Shown here in pieces: positions 23,303 through 31,540 of a stretch of DNA of 36,670 nt (positions are counted from its first letter, which is position 1; each line of letters begins with the position of its first letter). The notes under the pieces are model-generated. The model had not been told where the DNA came from, searched no databases, and saw nothing but the letters and a program-made list of their open reading frames with translations. Source of the stretch: Bradyrhizobium sp. Lineage in GTDB: Bacteria > Pseudomonadota > Alphaproteobacteria > Rhizobiales > Xanthobacteraceae. Both the position numbers and the translations under genes were made by a program. Location of the stretch: the NCBI RefSeq assembly GCF_016213215.1, contig NZ_JACRAW010000144.1:1-36670 (forward strand). Direction: 5' to 3'.

Positions 23303-23662
23303 TCAGGCCGCCAGCATCTTGTTTACCTCGTTGACCAATTCACGCAAGTGAACCGGTTTCGACAGCACCTTGGCGTTCTTGGGCGCGTCCGAATCGGAAT
23401 TCAGGGCCACCGCGGCGAAGCCGGTGATGAACATGATCTTCATGTCCGGGTCGAGTTCCGAGGCCCGCCGGGCGAGCTCGATGCCGTCCATCTCGGGCAT
23501 CACGATGTCGGTCAGGAGCATCTCGAACGGCTCCTCGCGCAGCCGCTGATAGGCGGACATGCCGTTGTCGTGGGAGGAAACCTGGAATCCGGCGTTTTCC
23601 AGCGCCTTCACCAGGAAGCGGCGCATGTCGTTATCGTCTTCGGCGAGAAGTATCTTGGGCAT
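23303..23662 (-). CDS. cpdR: CpdR-like single-domain response regulator
   Basis: A receiver-only protein of 119 residues (MPKILLAEDDNDMRRFLVKA). Phosphoacceptor D52 in LTDIVMPEMDG, acidic D9/D10, T/S at FITGFAAVAL, and Lys in KVLSKP. The FAAVALN segment and the length match CpdR, which in alphaproteobacteria acts, when unphosphorylated, as a polar adaptor for ClpXP degradation of cell-cycle regulators and is controlled by the CckA-ChpT phosphorelay. The usual KPFHLR reads KPVHLR here. It is divergent from the N-formylglutamate amidohydrolase gene, an arrangement I recall from related genomes. Confidence 0.9.
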   Translation of the reverse strand: MPKILLAEDDNDMRRFLVKALENAGFQVSSHDNGMSAYQRLREEPFEMLLTDIVMPEMDGIELARRASELDPDMKIMFITGFAAVALNSDSDAPKNAKVLSKPVHLRELVNEVNKMLAA

Positions 23663-23780
23663 GGAAGCGTCGCATTCCGGTGAAGTATTGATCCGTCACT
23701 TAGCCAGATAGAGGGTAAATTTCGGGTGAAAGATGGCGGTTTCGCAAGCGCCGGCCGTTGCGCTAGTTCTGGACCCTAAA

Positions 23781-23794
23781 TTGGCCCAGATCAA
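23781..23794. promoter_or_regulatory. imperfect FNR/FixK-type box
   Basis: TTGGCCCAGATCAA matches TTGA-N6-TCAA with one mismatch (TTGG). It lies between the divergent cpdR and amidohydrolase genes, 119 bases from the former start and 157 from the latter. One mismatch makes chance possible. Confidence 0.3.
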
Positions 23795-23950
23795 TCGAAG
23801 CATCGGCCCCTGACATGCGTTCCAGGCGCGAAGGTATTTTTTGCTTGGCAGACCGATTGCGATTACCGACAATGTGCACACACAAGAGCGCCGCGCTCCG
23901 GCCGAATCGGCGTAAACCGGCCTTGCGGCATATGGAATGGCGCCCTGCAG

Positions 23951-24841
23951 ATGACCCGGTTTGACGGCGACTTGTCGCCTCCGTTTGAAATCGTTGAGCC
24001 GGCCGAATGGCGGGCGCCGATCATCTTCAACTCCCCCCATTCCGGATCCGTCTACCCGGAGGATTTCCTCAGCGCGTCGCGGATCGATCTGCCGACGCTG
24101 CGCCGCTCCGAAGATTCTTTCATGGACGAATTGATCGGGGGCCTCTCCGAGCTCGGGTTTCCGGTGGTCCGAGTCAACTTTCCGCGTTCCTATGTCGACG
24201 TCAACCGCGAGCCCTATGAGCTCGATCCGCGGATGTTCTCCGGGCGCCTGCCGAGCTTTGCCAACACGAGGTCGATGCGGGTGGCGGGCGGGCTCGGCAC
24301 CATCCCGCGCGTGGTCGGCGACGGCCAGGAGATCTATCGGGAGCGGCTGTCCGTCGACGACGCGATTTCCCGTATCGAGGAGCTCTACAAGCCCTATCAC
24401 CGTGCGCTGCGCCGGCTGATCAACAGGGTGCACCAGACCTTCGGCACCGCAGTCGTGGTGGACTGTCATTCCATGCCCTCGATCGGCGTCGCACGCGACG
24501 AGCCGCGGCGGCCGGACATCGTCATCGGCGACCGCTACGGCACGAGCTGCTCGCCGCTGCTTCCGGACCGCGTCGAGCAGACCATGGTCCGGCTTGGCTA
24601 TTCCGTGGGCCGCAACAAGCCCTATGCGGGCGGCTTCATCACCGAGCACTACGGCAATCCGGCCAGCGGCCTGCACACGGTGCAGCTCGAGCTCAACCGC
24701 GCCGTCTATATGGACGAGCGGCGGCGCGAGCGCGGGCAGCGCTTTGCCCAGGTGGTCGCCGACTTTGCCGAACTCGCCAGCACGCTCGCCGCGACCATTC
24801 CTTTCGGCGACCTCGGGCCGTTCCAGGCCGCGGCGGAGTAG
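23951..24841 (+). CDS. N-formylglutamate amidohydrolase family protein
   Basis: A 296-residue cytoplasmic metallohydrolase of the FGase (HutG/N-formylglutamate deformylase) family. Seen: IIFNSPHSGSVYPEDF at residues 24-39 (metal His), RSEDSFMDEL, the arginine-rich INFPRSYVDVNREPYELDPR-type segment (here VNFPRSYVDVNREPYELD), VVVDCHSMPS (second metal His), DIVIGDRYGTSC, and GGFITEHYGNPASGLHTVQL with ELNRAVYMDE near the end. The order and spacing fit the whole family. True HutG acts in histidine degradation, but no hut genes are nearby, so the substrate may be another N-formyl or N-acyl amino acid. Confidence 0.88.
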   Translation: MTRFDGDLSPPFEIVEPAEWRAPIIFNSPHSGSVYPEDFLSASRIDLPTLRRSEDSFMDELIGGLSELGFPVVRVNFPRSYVDVNREPYELDPRMFSGRLPSFANTRSMRVAGGLGTIPRVVGDGQEIYRERLSVDDAISRIEELYKPYHRALRRLINRVHQTFGTAVVVDCHSMPSIGVARDEPRRPDIVIGDRYGTSCSPLLPDRVEQTMVRLGYSVGRNKPYAGGFITEHYGNPASGLHTVQLELNRAVYMDERRRERGQRFAQVVADFAELASTLAATIPFGDLGPFQAAAE

Positions 24842-24933
24842 AAGCTTTTCTCCTTCGCCATTTTCGGCGCGAGTCGGCGCGAATTCGAAAATCGTTCGAC
24901 CGCCGAGATGGGAGAGAGAAAAAAGACCGGGCA

Positions 24934-24966
24934 AGAAAAAGGGCCGCTTGAATGAACAAGCGGCCC
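24934..24966 (-). terminator. intrinsic terminator of the small RNA
   Basis: GGGCCGCTTG and CAAGCGGCCC (24941-24966) form a perfect ten-pair stem with a six-base loop. Read on the minus strand the stem is followed by TTTTTCT. The plus strand has no T run after it, so it ends the minus-strand RNA rather than the amidohydrolase mRNA. Confidence 0.85.
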
Positions 24967-25022
24967 AAGTCTAGGGAGGAAACGCCCAAGGAGGGCAGCG
25001 GTAACGCGAGGCGCTACCGCAC
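24934..25022 (-). ncRNA. small RNA with anti-Shine-Dalgarno motifs, MmgR/alpha-r8 (suhB)-like
   Basis: On the minus strand, downstream of a good promoter, the RNA would start near 25022. It forms a hairpin GCGGTAGCGCC...TTACCGC, then GCCC-TCCTT-GGGC (CCUCCUU in the loop), then single-stranded GTTTCCTCCCTAGACTT, and ends in the terminator hairpin with a T run. Exposed UUUCCUCCCU and CCUCCUU can pair with ribosome sites. The UUUCCUCCCU element and order of hairpins match my memory of the rhizobial MmgR/alpha-r8 sRNAs (Rfam suhB), which are Hfq-associated riboregulators. The 5' end is inferred from the promoter. Family assignment is from memory. Confidence 0.7.
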
Positions 25023-25028
25023 CGCAAC

Positions 25029-25057
25029 AATATGCGGCTGCGCTGCACAAAGTGCAA
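25029..25057 (-). promoter_or_regulatory. sigma-70-type promoter of the small RNA
   Basis: On the minus strand TTGCAC (25057-25052) and CATATT (25034-25029) are separated by exactly 17 bases. This would start transcription about seven bases further, near 25022, just before the first hairpin of the small RNA. Confidence 0.6.
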
Positions 25058-25133
25058 GGGTTTTTGAGTCCTTTTCCATGCGAAAAATGCAGGTCTCCCT
25101 TGCCTCCGTGGAACCGCGGGATTTGCCGGATTT

Positions 25134-25147
25134 CTGATCTGGATCAA
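25134..25147. promoter_or_regulatory. imperfect FNR/FixK-type box
   Basis: CTGATCTGGATCAA differs from TTGA-N6-TCAA at one base. It lies in the intergenic region between the small RNA promoter (77 bases away) and the HisN-type gene (start 215 bases away). Its centre is about 118 bases upstream of the sRNA start site, not an ideal activator distance. Confidence 0.3.
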
Positions 25148-25361
25148 TGAATTGCTTAGACTCATGGTCCGACGAGGCATGCTTCCGATGATACCCTCGG
25201 CGGCCCGCTCGACGCAGAGCTGATCAGAGTACCGGCAATTGCCTCGCCTGCGAGGAATTGAAAAATACCACTGGGCAAACGAAGAGTTCCGGTGCACGAC
25301 CCGAAGGTTTTGCGTTACGCAGGAGCAGCCCCATCGTTCCCATTCCGAGGTTTAAGCCGCC

Positions 25362-26144
25362 GTGACGGTGATCGATTTCTCAGCCTTCATAGGACGGCTT
25401 GCGACCGCGTCCGGCGAAACCATCCTGCCGTTCTTCAGAACCTCGCTTTTGGTCGACAACAAGAGCCTCAAAGCCGACTTCGATCCCGTCACCGAAGCCG
25501 ACCGCGCTGCGGAAGCCGTGATGCGGCGCCTGATCAAGGCGAATTTCCCCCAGCACGGCATCGTCGGCGAGGAGTTCGGCAACGAACGCGAGAATGCTGA
25601 ATATGTCTGGGTGCTGGATCCGATCGACGGCACCAAATCCTTCATCGGCGGCTTTCCCATCTGGGGCACGCTGATCGGGCTGTTGCACCAGGGCTCGCCG
25701 GTGTTCGGCATGATGCACCAGCCCTTCATCGGCGAACGCTTTTCCGGCGACAACGGCTCGGCGACTTACAGGGGCCCTTCCGGCGAGCGAAGGCTCGCGG
25801 TGCGGCGCTGCCCCTCGATTTCGGAGGCGACGACCTACACGACGAGCCCGCTATTGATGAATGAAGCCGACCGCGCCGTGTTCGGGCGCGTCGAAAAGGC
25901 TGCCCGGCTGTCACGCTATGGCGGCGACTGTTATTCCTACTGCATGCTGGCGGCCGGCCATATCGATCTCGTGGTCGAGACCGAACTCAAGCCCTACGAC
26001 ATCGCCGCCATGATTCCGATCATCACCGGCGCCGGCGGCATCGTCACCACCTGGGACGGCCAGCCCGCGCAGACCGGCGGCCGGATCATCGCCGCCGGCG
26101 ATCGGCGGGTGCACGAGGAGGCGATGAAGCTGCTGAACGCGTAG
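25362..26144 (+). CDS. hisN: inositol-monophosphatase-family phosphatase, probable histidinol-phosphatase
   Basis: A 260-residue Mg-dependent phosphatase. GTG start at 25362, with GAGG somewhat distant upstream. Motifs: DPVTEADRAAE (41-51), GIVGEEFG (67-74; metal Glu), the family signature WVLDPIDGTKSFIGGFPIWG (83-102) with metal Asp pair, and a C-terminal ELKPYDIAAMIPIITGAGG with the third metal Asp. The GTKSFIGGFP wording is typical of the HisN subgroup, which dephosphorylates L-histidinol phosphate in histidine biosynthesis in actinobacteria and rhizobia, rather than of SuhB inositol phosphatases. It is near the formylglutamate amidohydrolase, as I recall in relatives; no other his gene is in view. 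Confidence 0.85.
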   Translation: MTVIDFSAFIGRLATASGETILPFFRTSLLVDNKSLKADFDPVTEADRAAEAVMRRLIKANFPQHGIVGEEFGNERENAEYVWVLDPIDGTKSFIGGFPIWGTLIGLLHQGSPVFGMMHQPFIGERFSGDNGSATYRGPSGERRLAVRRCPSISEATTYTTSPLLMNEADRAVFGRVEKAARLSRYGGDCYSYCMLAAGHIDLVVETELKPYDIAAMIPIITGAGGIVTTWDGQPAQTGGRIIAAGDRRVHEEAMKLLNA

Positions 26145-26325
26145 CGATCAGCCTGCCGTCACAAAGGAACGCCGCCGCGCGTTCGTCGGCCCTCGAACTC
26201 GGGCAAGCGCGCCCGGAATGCAGCCGCATGCGCGTGAAGTCGACGAGATCGAACCGCACGCCGGCCTTCATCAGCCTTCGCTCCGGCCGATTGTGCCGGA
26301 TGGCCGCATCGGCCAATGTTGCGCT

Positions 26326-27078
26326 ATGTTCGATCCTCTGCTGCTTCTGATCGCCGCCGCCTTCCTGCTGGCCGGTTTCATCAAGGGCGTCATCGGGCTT
26401 GGCCTGCCGACGGTGTCGATGGGCCTGCTCGCGGTGAGCATGGCCCCCTCCAGGGCGCTCGCCATCGTCATCGTGCCGGCGATCATCACCAATATCTGGC
26501 AGACCTTCGCCGGCCCATACTTGCGCGACATCATCCGCCGGCTGTGGCCGCTGATGCTGGGCACGGTCGCCGGCATCTGGCTCAACGCCGACGCGCTGAC
26601 CGGACCCCACGCGCGCTACGGCACGTTCGCGCTCGGCATCCTGCTCGTCATCTACGCGGTCATCGGACTGAACAGGTTCCACTTCCGCGTGGCGCGGCGC
26701 GACGAGAAATGGATCGGTGGCATCGTCGGCGTCGTCACAGGGATCATCTCGGCGGCAACCGGCGTGCAGGTGATTCCGTCCATGCCGTTCATGCAGGCGA
26801 TCGGCATGGAGAAGGACGAACTGGTGCAGGCGCTCGGGGTTTTCTTCACCGTGGCGACCGTGGCGCTCGGCTTCAATCTCACCTTAAGCGGCGTGCTGAA
26901 CGCGACGACCGCGCTGCCGGGCGCCGTCGCAATGGCCGGCGCCTTCGCCGGCATGTACATCGGCCAGGCCGTGCGCGCGCGCATTTCGGCCGAAGCTTTC
27001 CGGCACTGGTTTCTGATCGCGATGATCTTTCTCGGCCTCTATCTTGCCGGCAGTGCGCTCGCCAAGGAGTTCGGTTAA
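26326..27078 (+). CDS. TSUP (TauE/SafE) family membrane permease
   Basis: A 250-residue inner-membrane protein with about eight helices in two repeats. GFIKGVIGLGLPTVSMGLLA at residues 17-36 is the first-repeat signature, and GGIVGVVTGIISAATGVQVI is the second-repeat counterpart. The TSUP family exports or imports sulfonates, sulfite or related organic anions; the substrate here is unknown. ATG at 26326 is chosen because the first helix follows at once; no strong Shine-Dalgarno is present. The gene ends three bases before the stop of the convergent LysE-type gene. Confidence 0.88.
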   Translation: MFDPLLLLIAAAFLLAGFIKGVIGLGLPTVSMGLLAVSMAPSRALAIVIVPAIITNIWQTFAGPYLRDIIRRLWPLMLGTVAGIWLNADALTGPHARYGTFALGILLVIYAVIGLNRFHFRVARRDEKWIGGIVGVVTGIISAATGVQVIPSMPFMQAIGMEKDELVQALGVFFTVATVALGFNLTLSGVLNATTALPGAVAMAGAFAGMYIGQAVRARISAEAFRHWFLIAMIFLGLYLAGSALAKEFG

Positions 27079-27080
27079 GG

Positions 27081-27713
27081 TCAGCGCGCTTCCAACGTCG
27101 CGACACGGATGCCGAGGTAGATGAACAGGCCGCCGAGCGCGCGATTGACCCAGGCGATCGCGCCTTCGGCCCCCCTGATGCGGTAGGCGGCCTTCGCCGC
27201 GAAGGCCGCGATGAACAGGCACCACGCGGTGCCGGTCGAGATGAAGATCAGCCCGAGGGTCAGGAAAGCGAGCGGCTTGTGCGGCGAATCCGCGGCCACG
27301 AATTGCGGCAGGAAGGCGAGGAAGAAGAGCGCGACCTTGGGATTGAGCGCATTGGTCATGACGCCCTGCCAGAACACCCGCCGCAGCGATGTCCGTTCGT
27401 CGCGCACGACCGGACCCGCAATGGCTGGCCGTGACCACAGCATCTGCAGGCCGGCGAACACGAGATAGGCCGCACCGATCAGCTTCAGGAGCGCGAAGGC
27501 GGTCGAGGACGCCATCAGGAGCGCCGACAACCCGATCGACGCGCCGAAGATGTGGATCAGGCAGCCGCCGCTGATGCCGAGCGCGGCCGCCGCGCCGCCC
27601 CGCCAGCCGAACTGGATGCTGCGGCCGATGATGTAGATCGTATCCGGCCCCGGCGTGATGTTGAGCAGGAGCCCGGAGAGAATGAACAGCCAGAGTTCGT
27701 GAATGCCGAGCAT
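27081..27713 (-). CDS. LysE/RhtB family amino-acid exporter
   Basis: A 210-residue transporter with about six helices. The N-terminal LNITPGPDTIYIIGRSIQFG with GWRGGAAAALGISGG is the LysE/RhtB signature, and VMTNALNPKVALFFLAFLPQ follows in the middle. Members export amino acids such as homoserine, threonine or lysine. ATG at 27713 is selected because the family starts just before the first helix; 30 further in-frame codons upstream look non-family. It is divergent from the adenylate cyclase gene and convergent with TSUP. Confidence 0.9.
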   Translation of the reverse strand: MLGIHELWLFILSGLLLNITPGPDTIYIIGRSIQFGWRGGAAAALGISGGCLIHIFGASIGLSALLMASSTAFALLKLIGAAYLVFAGLQMLWSRPAIAGPVVRDERTSLRRVFWQGVMTNALNPKVALFFLAFLPQFVAADSPHKPLAFLTLGLIFISTGTAWCLFIAAFAAKAAYRIRGAEGAIAWVNRALGGLFIYLGIRVATLEAR

Positions 27714-27945
27714 TTCCGATGTCCAACCCGTCAAACGTTCGAGCAGTTCACCACGAAAACCTCGGGCTTCGCCGGTTCCGTGGGGTCGTCCCACCTGACA
27801 CACCTATGCCGCGCCAGGGCGGGCGCGCAGCACAATTGCATTCCGGATCGGGCTTCCGCCAGCGAAACCGTGCTCTATAAGCATTGGGGGTCGATAAGTC
27901 CCCGCCACGATGCGACCAGCCCTCAATGCCGGGAGCGCAGAGCTT

Positions 27946-29730
27946 ATGGAAAGACGTTTGGCTGCCATCGTTTGCGTCGACGTCGCCGGCTATTCGCGGA
28001 TGATGGGCACCGACGAGGCCGGAACCCATTCCGTCTTCAAGGCCCATCGCAGCGCGATCCATCCGATCATCCTCAACCATGGCGGCCGGGTCGTGAAGAA
28101 CACCGGCGACGGGTTCCTTTTGGAGTTTCCCAGCATTGTCGGTGCCATCGAGGCGGCGATCGCACTGCAGACGCGGATGGCGGAACGCAACAACCACCTG
28201 CCGGCCGATCGTGCCATGCAGTTTCGTCTCGGCATCCACATGGGCGATGTGATCGCCGACGAGGACGAAGTATTCGGAGACGACGTCAACATCGCGGTTC
28301 GCCTCGAATCGGTTGCCGCGCCCGGCGGCGTGGCGATCTCGGCCAAGGCCTATGGCGAAGCCGGCAAGCATCTCAGCGTTCCCCTGGTCAACGCCGGCAG
28401 TCACCGTTTCAAGAACATCAAGGAGGCGATCGGTGTCTGGACCTGGGAGCCCGCCGGAGCCGCCGCGCGCAGCCGGCAGGCCCAAGAGGCGTCGGCCCTG
28501 CCTTCGCAATATCGAACCGCGATCGTCGGAGTGCTGCCTTTCGCCAATCTCAGCGACGACAGTGACGACTATTTTTCCGATGGTCTTACGGAAGATCTGA
28601 TTCACGCGCTTTCCCTGCAATCGTTCTATCGCGTGCTGGGCCGAAACTCGACGTTCGCGTTCAAGGACAAGAGCTTGAGCCCGCGCCTCATCGCGCGTGA
28701 GATCGACGCGACCTACCTGATCCAGGGGTCGGTGCGGCGCGCCGGAACGAAGATCCGTGTCACCGCCGAACTGATCGCGCCCGAGAGTGGCGAACAATTA
28801 TGGACCGGCCGGTATGACCCGGACATCGGCGACATCTTCGCGGTGCAGGACGAGATCACGACCAGCCTTTCGGCGGCAATCGCCCCGGAGATATTTCGCG
28901 CGGAAGCCTCCGCCCCGGCGAGGACTTCGTCGATCGACCTGACCGCCTGGGATCGATTCCTGAAGGGCCTTTCCCGCTACTATCAGCATACGAAACCCGA
29001 TTTCGAAAGCTCGATCGAGCTGTTCAGGCAGGCCGTCGCGCTCGATCCAGGGCTATCGATCGCGCGTGCCTATCTCGCCACCATCATGGTGCAGGGCGTG
29101 CACTATGGTTGGATCAAGAGCACGCGCGAACTGTGGAGCTCGGCGATGGAGCTTGCGGAAACCAGCGTTCGACTGGATCCCCGCTCGTCCTTCGCATTTT
29201 CGATCTTGGCCTATTTGCATGCGATGGAGGGGCACTACGAAGAAGCCATGGAGGCCGTCAAGAAGGCGGTCGAGCTGAACCCTTACGACATGGGTGCGCG
29301 CGGCGTTCAGGGTATCTGTCACCTCGTGATCGGCGAACATCGGCAGGCGATCGAGCTGCTTTCTATGGCGTTCCAGCGCGGCAACAGCGATCCCAGATAC
29401 CAATGGGCGGCGCTGAACGCGTTCAGTCACTATCTTCTGGGGCAATATGACGCTTCGCTGTCTTGGGCGCGCGAAGCCCTGTATTTGAATCCGAATCATC
29501 TTCAGGTACTGGCCGTGCGGGCGGCGGCGCTGGCGCAGTTGGGACGACGCGAGGAAGCGGGGCAGGCGGCCGAGGTCTTGCTGAGCAACTATCCCGGCCT
29601 GACCGTCGAGCGGCACTTGCGGAATTTCCATTGGAGGAATCCGGCCGACATCGCCCGCTATCGCGATGGACTTGTGAAGGCCGGCGTACCGTTCGGCAAA
29701 TTGACCGTAGTCGCGTCCTCCAGGGCCTAA
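27946..29730 (+). CDS. class III adenylate/guanylate cyclase with C-terminal TPR region
   Basis: 594 residues from ATG 27946 (GGGAG about ten bases upstream); ATG 27910 is an in-frame alternative. Residues 1-170 are a class III cyclase domain: metal Asp in CVDVAGYSRMM (D12), VVKNTGDGFLLEF (substrate Lys51 and second metal Asp55), and GDDVNIAVRLES with the transition-state Asn and Arg. All catalytic residues are present, so it should be active. A linker domain of the TolB-N/FlgO-like type follows (VLPFANLSDDSDDYFSDGLT and QGSVRRAGTKIRVTAELI), then TPR repeats to the end. This is a large, expanded family in Bradyrhizobium; it makes cAMP, and the TPRs probably receive a protein signal. Confidence 0.92.
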   Translation: MERRLAAIVCVDVAGYSRMMGTDEAGTHSVFKAHRSAIHPIILNHGGRVVKNTGDGFLLEFPSIVGAIEAAIALQTRMAERNNHLPADRAMQFRLGIHMGDVIADEDEVFGDDVNIAVRLESVAAPGGVAISAKAYGEAGKHLSVPLVNAGSHRFKNIKEAIGVWTWEPAGAAARSRQAQEASALPSQYRTAIVGVLPFANLSDDSDDYFSDGLTEDLIHALSLQSFYRVLGRNSTFAFKDKSLSPRLIAREIDATYLIQGSVRRAGTKIRVTAELIAPESGEQLWTGRYDPDIGDIFAVQDEITTSLSAAIAPEIFRAEASAPARTSSIDLTAWDRFLKGLSRYYQHTKPDFESSIELFRQAVALDPGLSIARAYLATIMVQGVHYGWIKSTRELWSSAMELAETSVRLDPRSSFAFSILAYLHAMEGHYEEAMEAVKKAVELNPYDMGARGVQGICHLVIGEHRQAIELLSMAFQRGNSDPRYQWAALNAFSHYLLGQYDASLSWAREALYLNPNHLQVLAVRAAALAQLGRREEAGQAAEVLLSNYPGLTVERHLRNFHWRNPADIARYRDGLVKAGVPFGKLTVVASSRA

Positions 29731-29841
29731 GGCCGACGCTTCAAGCGAGGCCTGGCCGGCGCCGCAATGACGAGATGAGCCGGCGACAGGGAACTCCTCG
29801 ACGGCCGGCGTCGAAGAGAGGCTTTGACTGTCGTGTCATTG

Positions 29842-30264
29842 TCACCGGCAAGACCACAGTTTCGGTTCGAACCCTGGCACCCATTTATCGTGCTTGGGCA
29901 AGTCGTCCTGAATCGTCCACCAAGGGGCACGCGACAACGCAAATACGTGCAAGAGCGGTCGAACCTCCGGATCATCATCGAGCAGACCGGCCGCGATGCT
30001 GACGGTCTTCAGGTAACTCGCCTTACCTGGCGTCAGGCAGCCGCAGACTTTGCAGCGGTAACGGAAACTGCCTGGTGAGGATTCGTACTGCACAATCATG
30101 TCTTCGCCTTCAACAAAGCGAAATTTGTCGGGGTCGACATGAGCGTAAGTAGCGAACGCAGCGCCGGTCAGCTTGCGGCAGTTGGCGCAATGGCAATGAG
30201 TAAGCGAGCGCACTTTATCGATTTCAAACCGCACAGCGCCGCACAGGCAGCTTCCTCGAATCAT
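29842..30264 (-). CDS. GFA (glutathione-dependent formaldehyde-activating) family protein
   Basis: A 140-residue GFA/CENP-V-domain protein with all zinc ligands: CLCG (residues 6-9) and CKVCG for the structural site, HCHCANCRK (C24, C26, C29) for the catalytic site. The start at 30264 follows GAGG at good spacing; extra in-frame codons upstream are unlikely. GFA was described as joining glutathione to formaldehyde, though this activity is disputed and many members act on unknown substrates. It contrasts with the GFA protein at 4282-4761 that lacks the three catalytic cysteines. Confidence 0.9.
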   Translation of the reverse strand: MIRGSCLCGAVRFEIDKVRSLTHCHCANCRKLTGAAFATYAHVDPDKFRFVEGEDMIVQYESSPGSFRYRCKVCGCLTPGKASYLKTVSIAAGLLDDDPEVRPLLHVFALSRAPWWTIQDDLPKHDKWVPGFEPKLWSCR

Positions 30265-30369
30265 GACTGCGCCTCTTTCAACCACAATGCTCGCGTCGTT
30301 CAGTCCGAAGCCGCCGCGAATAAGAATCCGAGCCCAGTGAATCCGCAAGGGCAGATTCGCCCTGCAACT

Positions 30370-31317
30370 TTACCCGAACAACGGCGAGCCGGGGACGAAG
30401 GCGTCGAACGCGGCCCAGAACTGCGAGCGGTAGCGGTCCTGCTCCTGCAGGATCTCGTGCTTGGCGCCGGCAATGACCAGATGCGAACCGGCGGGCAGAT
30501 GATAGGCGAACTCCTCGATCGCCGCCGTCGAGACGATGGTGTCGTTGCTCGCCGCCAGCATCAGGATCGGCTGGCGGATCTCCGACGGGTAATAGGCGCC
30601 CTTGAAGGTCTGCATCGCCTTGAAGGCGGCATCGGCCCAGGCGATCGTCGGGGCCGCAGTACCGAGCCTCGGATCCTCCTCCAGGATCGCGGCATTGCGG
30701 GCATAGCGCACGGGATCGCTGGTCAAGGGATTGCCGATGAAGCTGTCCGCGCCGGTCAGCCGGCTGCTGCCGCCGGGCACGTAACGGCCGCCCTGCCCCA
30801 ACAGTCGCAGCATCCTGATCACGGCGCGCGCCGGAAACGAGGTGGTCCGGCCCGGCAGGTCGATCATCGGGGCCGACAGAACCATGCGGTCGAACCAGCG
30901 CTTGCCAGCATGGGCGAGGCGCAGCATCACCGCGCCGCCCATGGAGTGGGCAAGCGCGAAATAGGGCGGCGGGCAGTCCGGCAGAATGACCTGCTGCACG
31001 AAGGTCTCGACGTCGAGCTCGTAGTCGGAGAAATCCCGCACATAGCCCTTGCGCGGATCGCGCAGCCGCCGCGACGAATAGCCCTGGCCGCGCCAGTCGA
31101 TCATCGCCACCGCAAAGCCGCGATCCCGCAAATCGCGAACCGTCTCGAAATACTTTTCGATCGATTCAGCACGGCCCGGGAACACGCACACCGTACCCTT
31201 GCGTCCGACCGGAGGCGCCCAACGCGCAAAGCGCAGTTCCGCCCCGTCGGGCGTCTTGATGGTGCCGCTGATGACGTCTTCAGGCACTGGGTTGGCGGGA
31301 ATCGAGACGAGCGTCAT
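30370..31317 (-). CDS. lysophospholipase-like alpha/beta hydrolase (PldB type)
   Basis: A 315-residue hydrolase. Seen: oxyanion-side segment GTVCVFPGRAESIEKYFET, MIDWRGQGYSSR, nucleophile elbow AHSMGG (ALAHSMGGAVMLRLA), acid in LAASNDTIVS, and catalytic His in GAKHEILQE. This is the monoacylglycerol lipase/lysophospholipase L2 layout, acting on acylglycerols or lysophospholipids. MTLVSIPANP at 31317 is taken as start; further in-frame codons upstream lie in the hsp20 promoter area. It is divergent from hsp20, and the heat-shock promoter faces away from it. Confidence 0.85.
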   Translation of the reverse strand: MTLVSIPANPVPEDVISGTIKTPDGAELRFARWAPPVGRKGTVCVFPGRAESIEKYFETVRDLRDRGFAVAMIDWRGQGYSSRRLRDPRKGYVRDFSDYELDVETFVQQVILPDCPPPYFALAHSMGGAVMLRLAHAGKRWFDRMVLSAPMIDLPGRTTSFPARAVIRMLRLLGQGGRYVPGGSSRLTGADSFIGNPLTSDPVRYARNAAILEEDPRLGTAAPTIAWADAAFKAMQTFKGAYYPSEIRQPILMLAASNDTIVSTAAIEEFAYHLPAGSHLVIAGAKHEILQEQDRYRSQFWAAFDAFVPGSPLFG

Positions 31318-31389
31318 GGACGGAACCGCTAGGTGAAAAGTACCGAAAATCAAGGGGAAGAGCGCCGGGAAAGGGCTGTGCCGAGCCCT

Positions 31390-31417
31390 CTTGAACGTCG
31401 TCTCGGTCAACCCATAT
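31390..31417 (+). promoter_or_regulatory. RpoH (sigma-32)-type heat-shock promoter
   Basis: CTTGAAC at 31390-31396 and CCCATAT at 31411-31417 are 14 bases apart. CTTG-N17-CCCATAT fits the alphaproteobacterial RpoH consensus closely. The start site would fall near 31424, giving a leader of about 115 bases that contains the ROSE element. Confidence 0.7.
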
Positions 31418-31423
31418 CACCTT

Positions 31424-31540
31424 CGTGCAGGCCGCTACCAGTGTTTCGGAACCGGACCACGAGGCTGCACACGGAAGAAAGCCCGGCCCAATGGCGGGCG
31501 GGTTACCGAATTCAAGTCGCTCAATGGAGGACTGATCATG
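31424..31540 (+). promoter_or_regulatory. ROSE-type RNA thermometer in the hsp20 leader
   Basis: Three stems are visible: GTGCAGGCC/GGCTGCAC (31434 onward), GCCCG/CGGGC around GCCCAATGG, and the last hairpin GTCGCTC-AAT-GGAGGAC, which hides the ribosome site GGAGG just before the ATG. The TCGCT segment opposite GGAGGA is the conserved UYGCU anti-Shine-Dalgarno of ROSE elements, including the G that forms a non-standard G-G pair. Such leaders keep hsp20 mRNA closed at normal temperature and open on heat shock. The 5' limit is inferred from the promoter. Confidence 0.85.
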
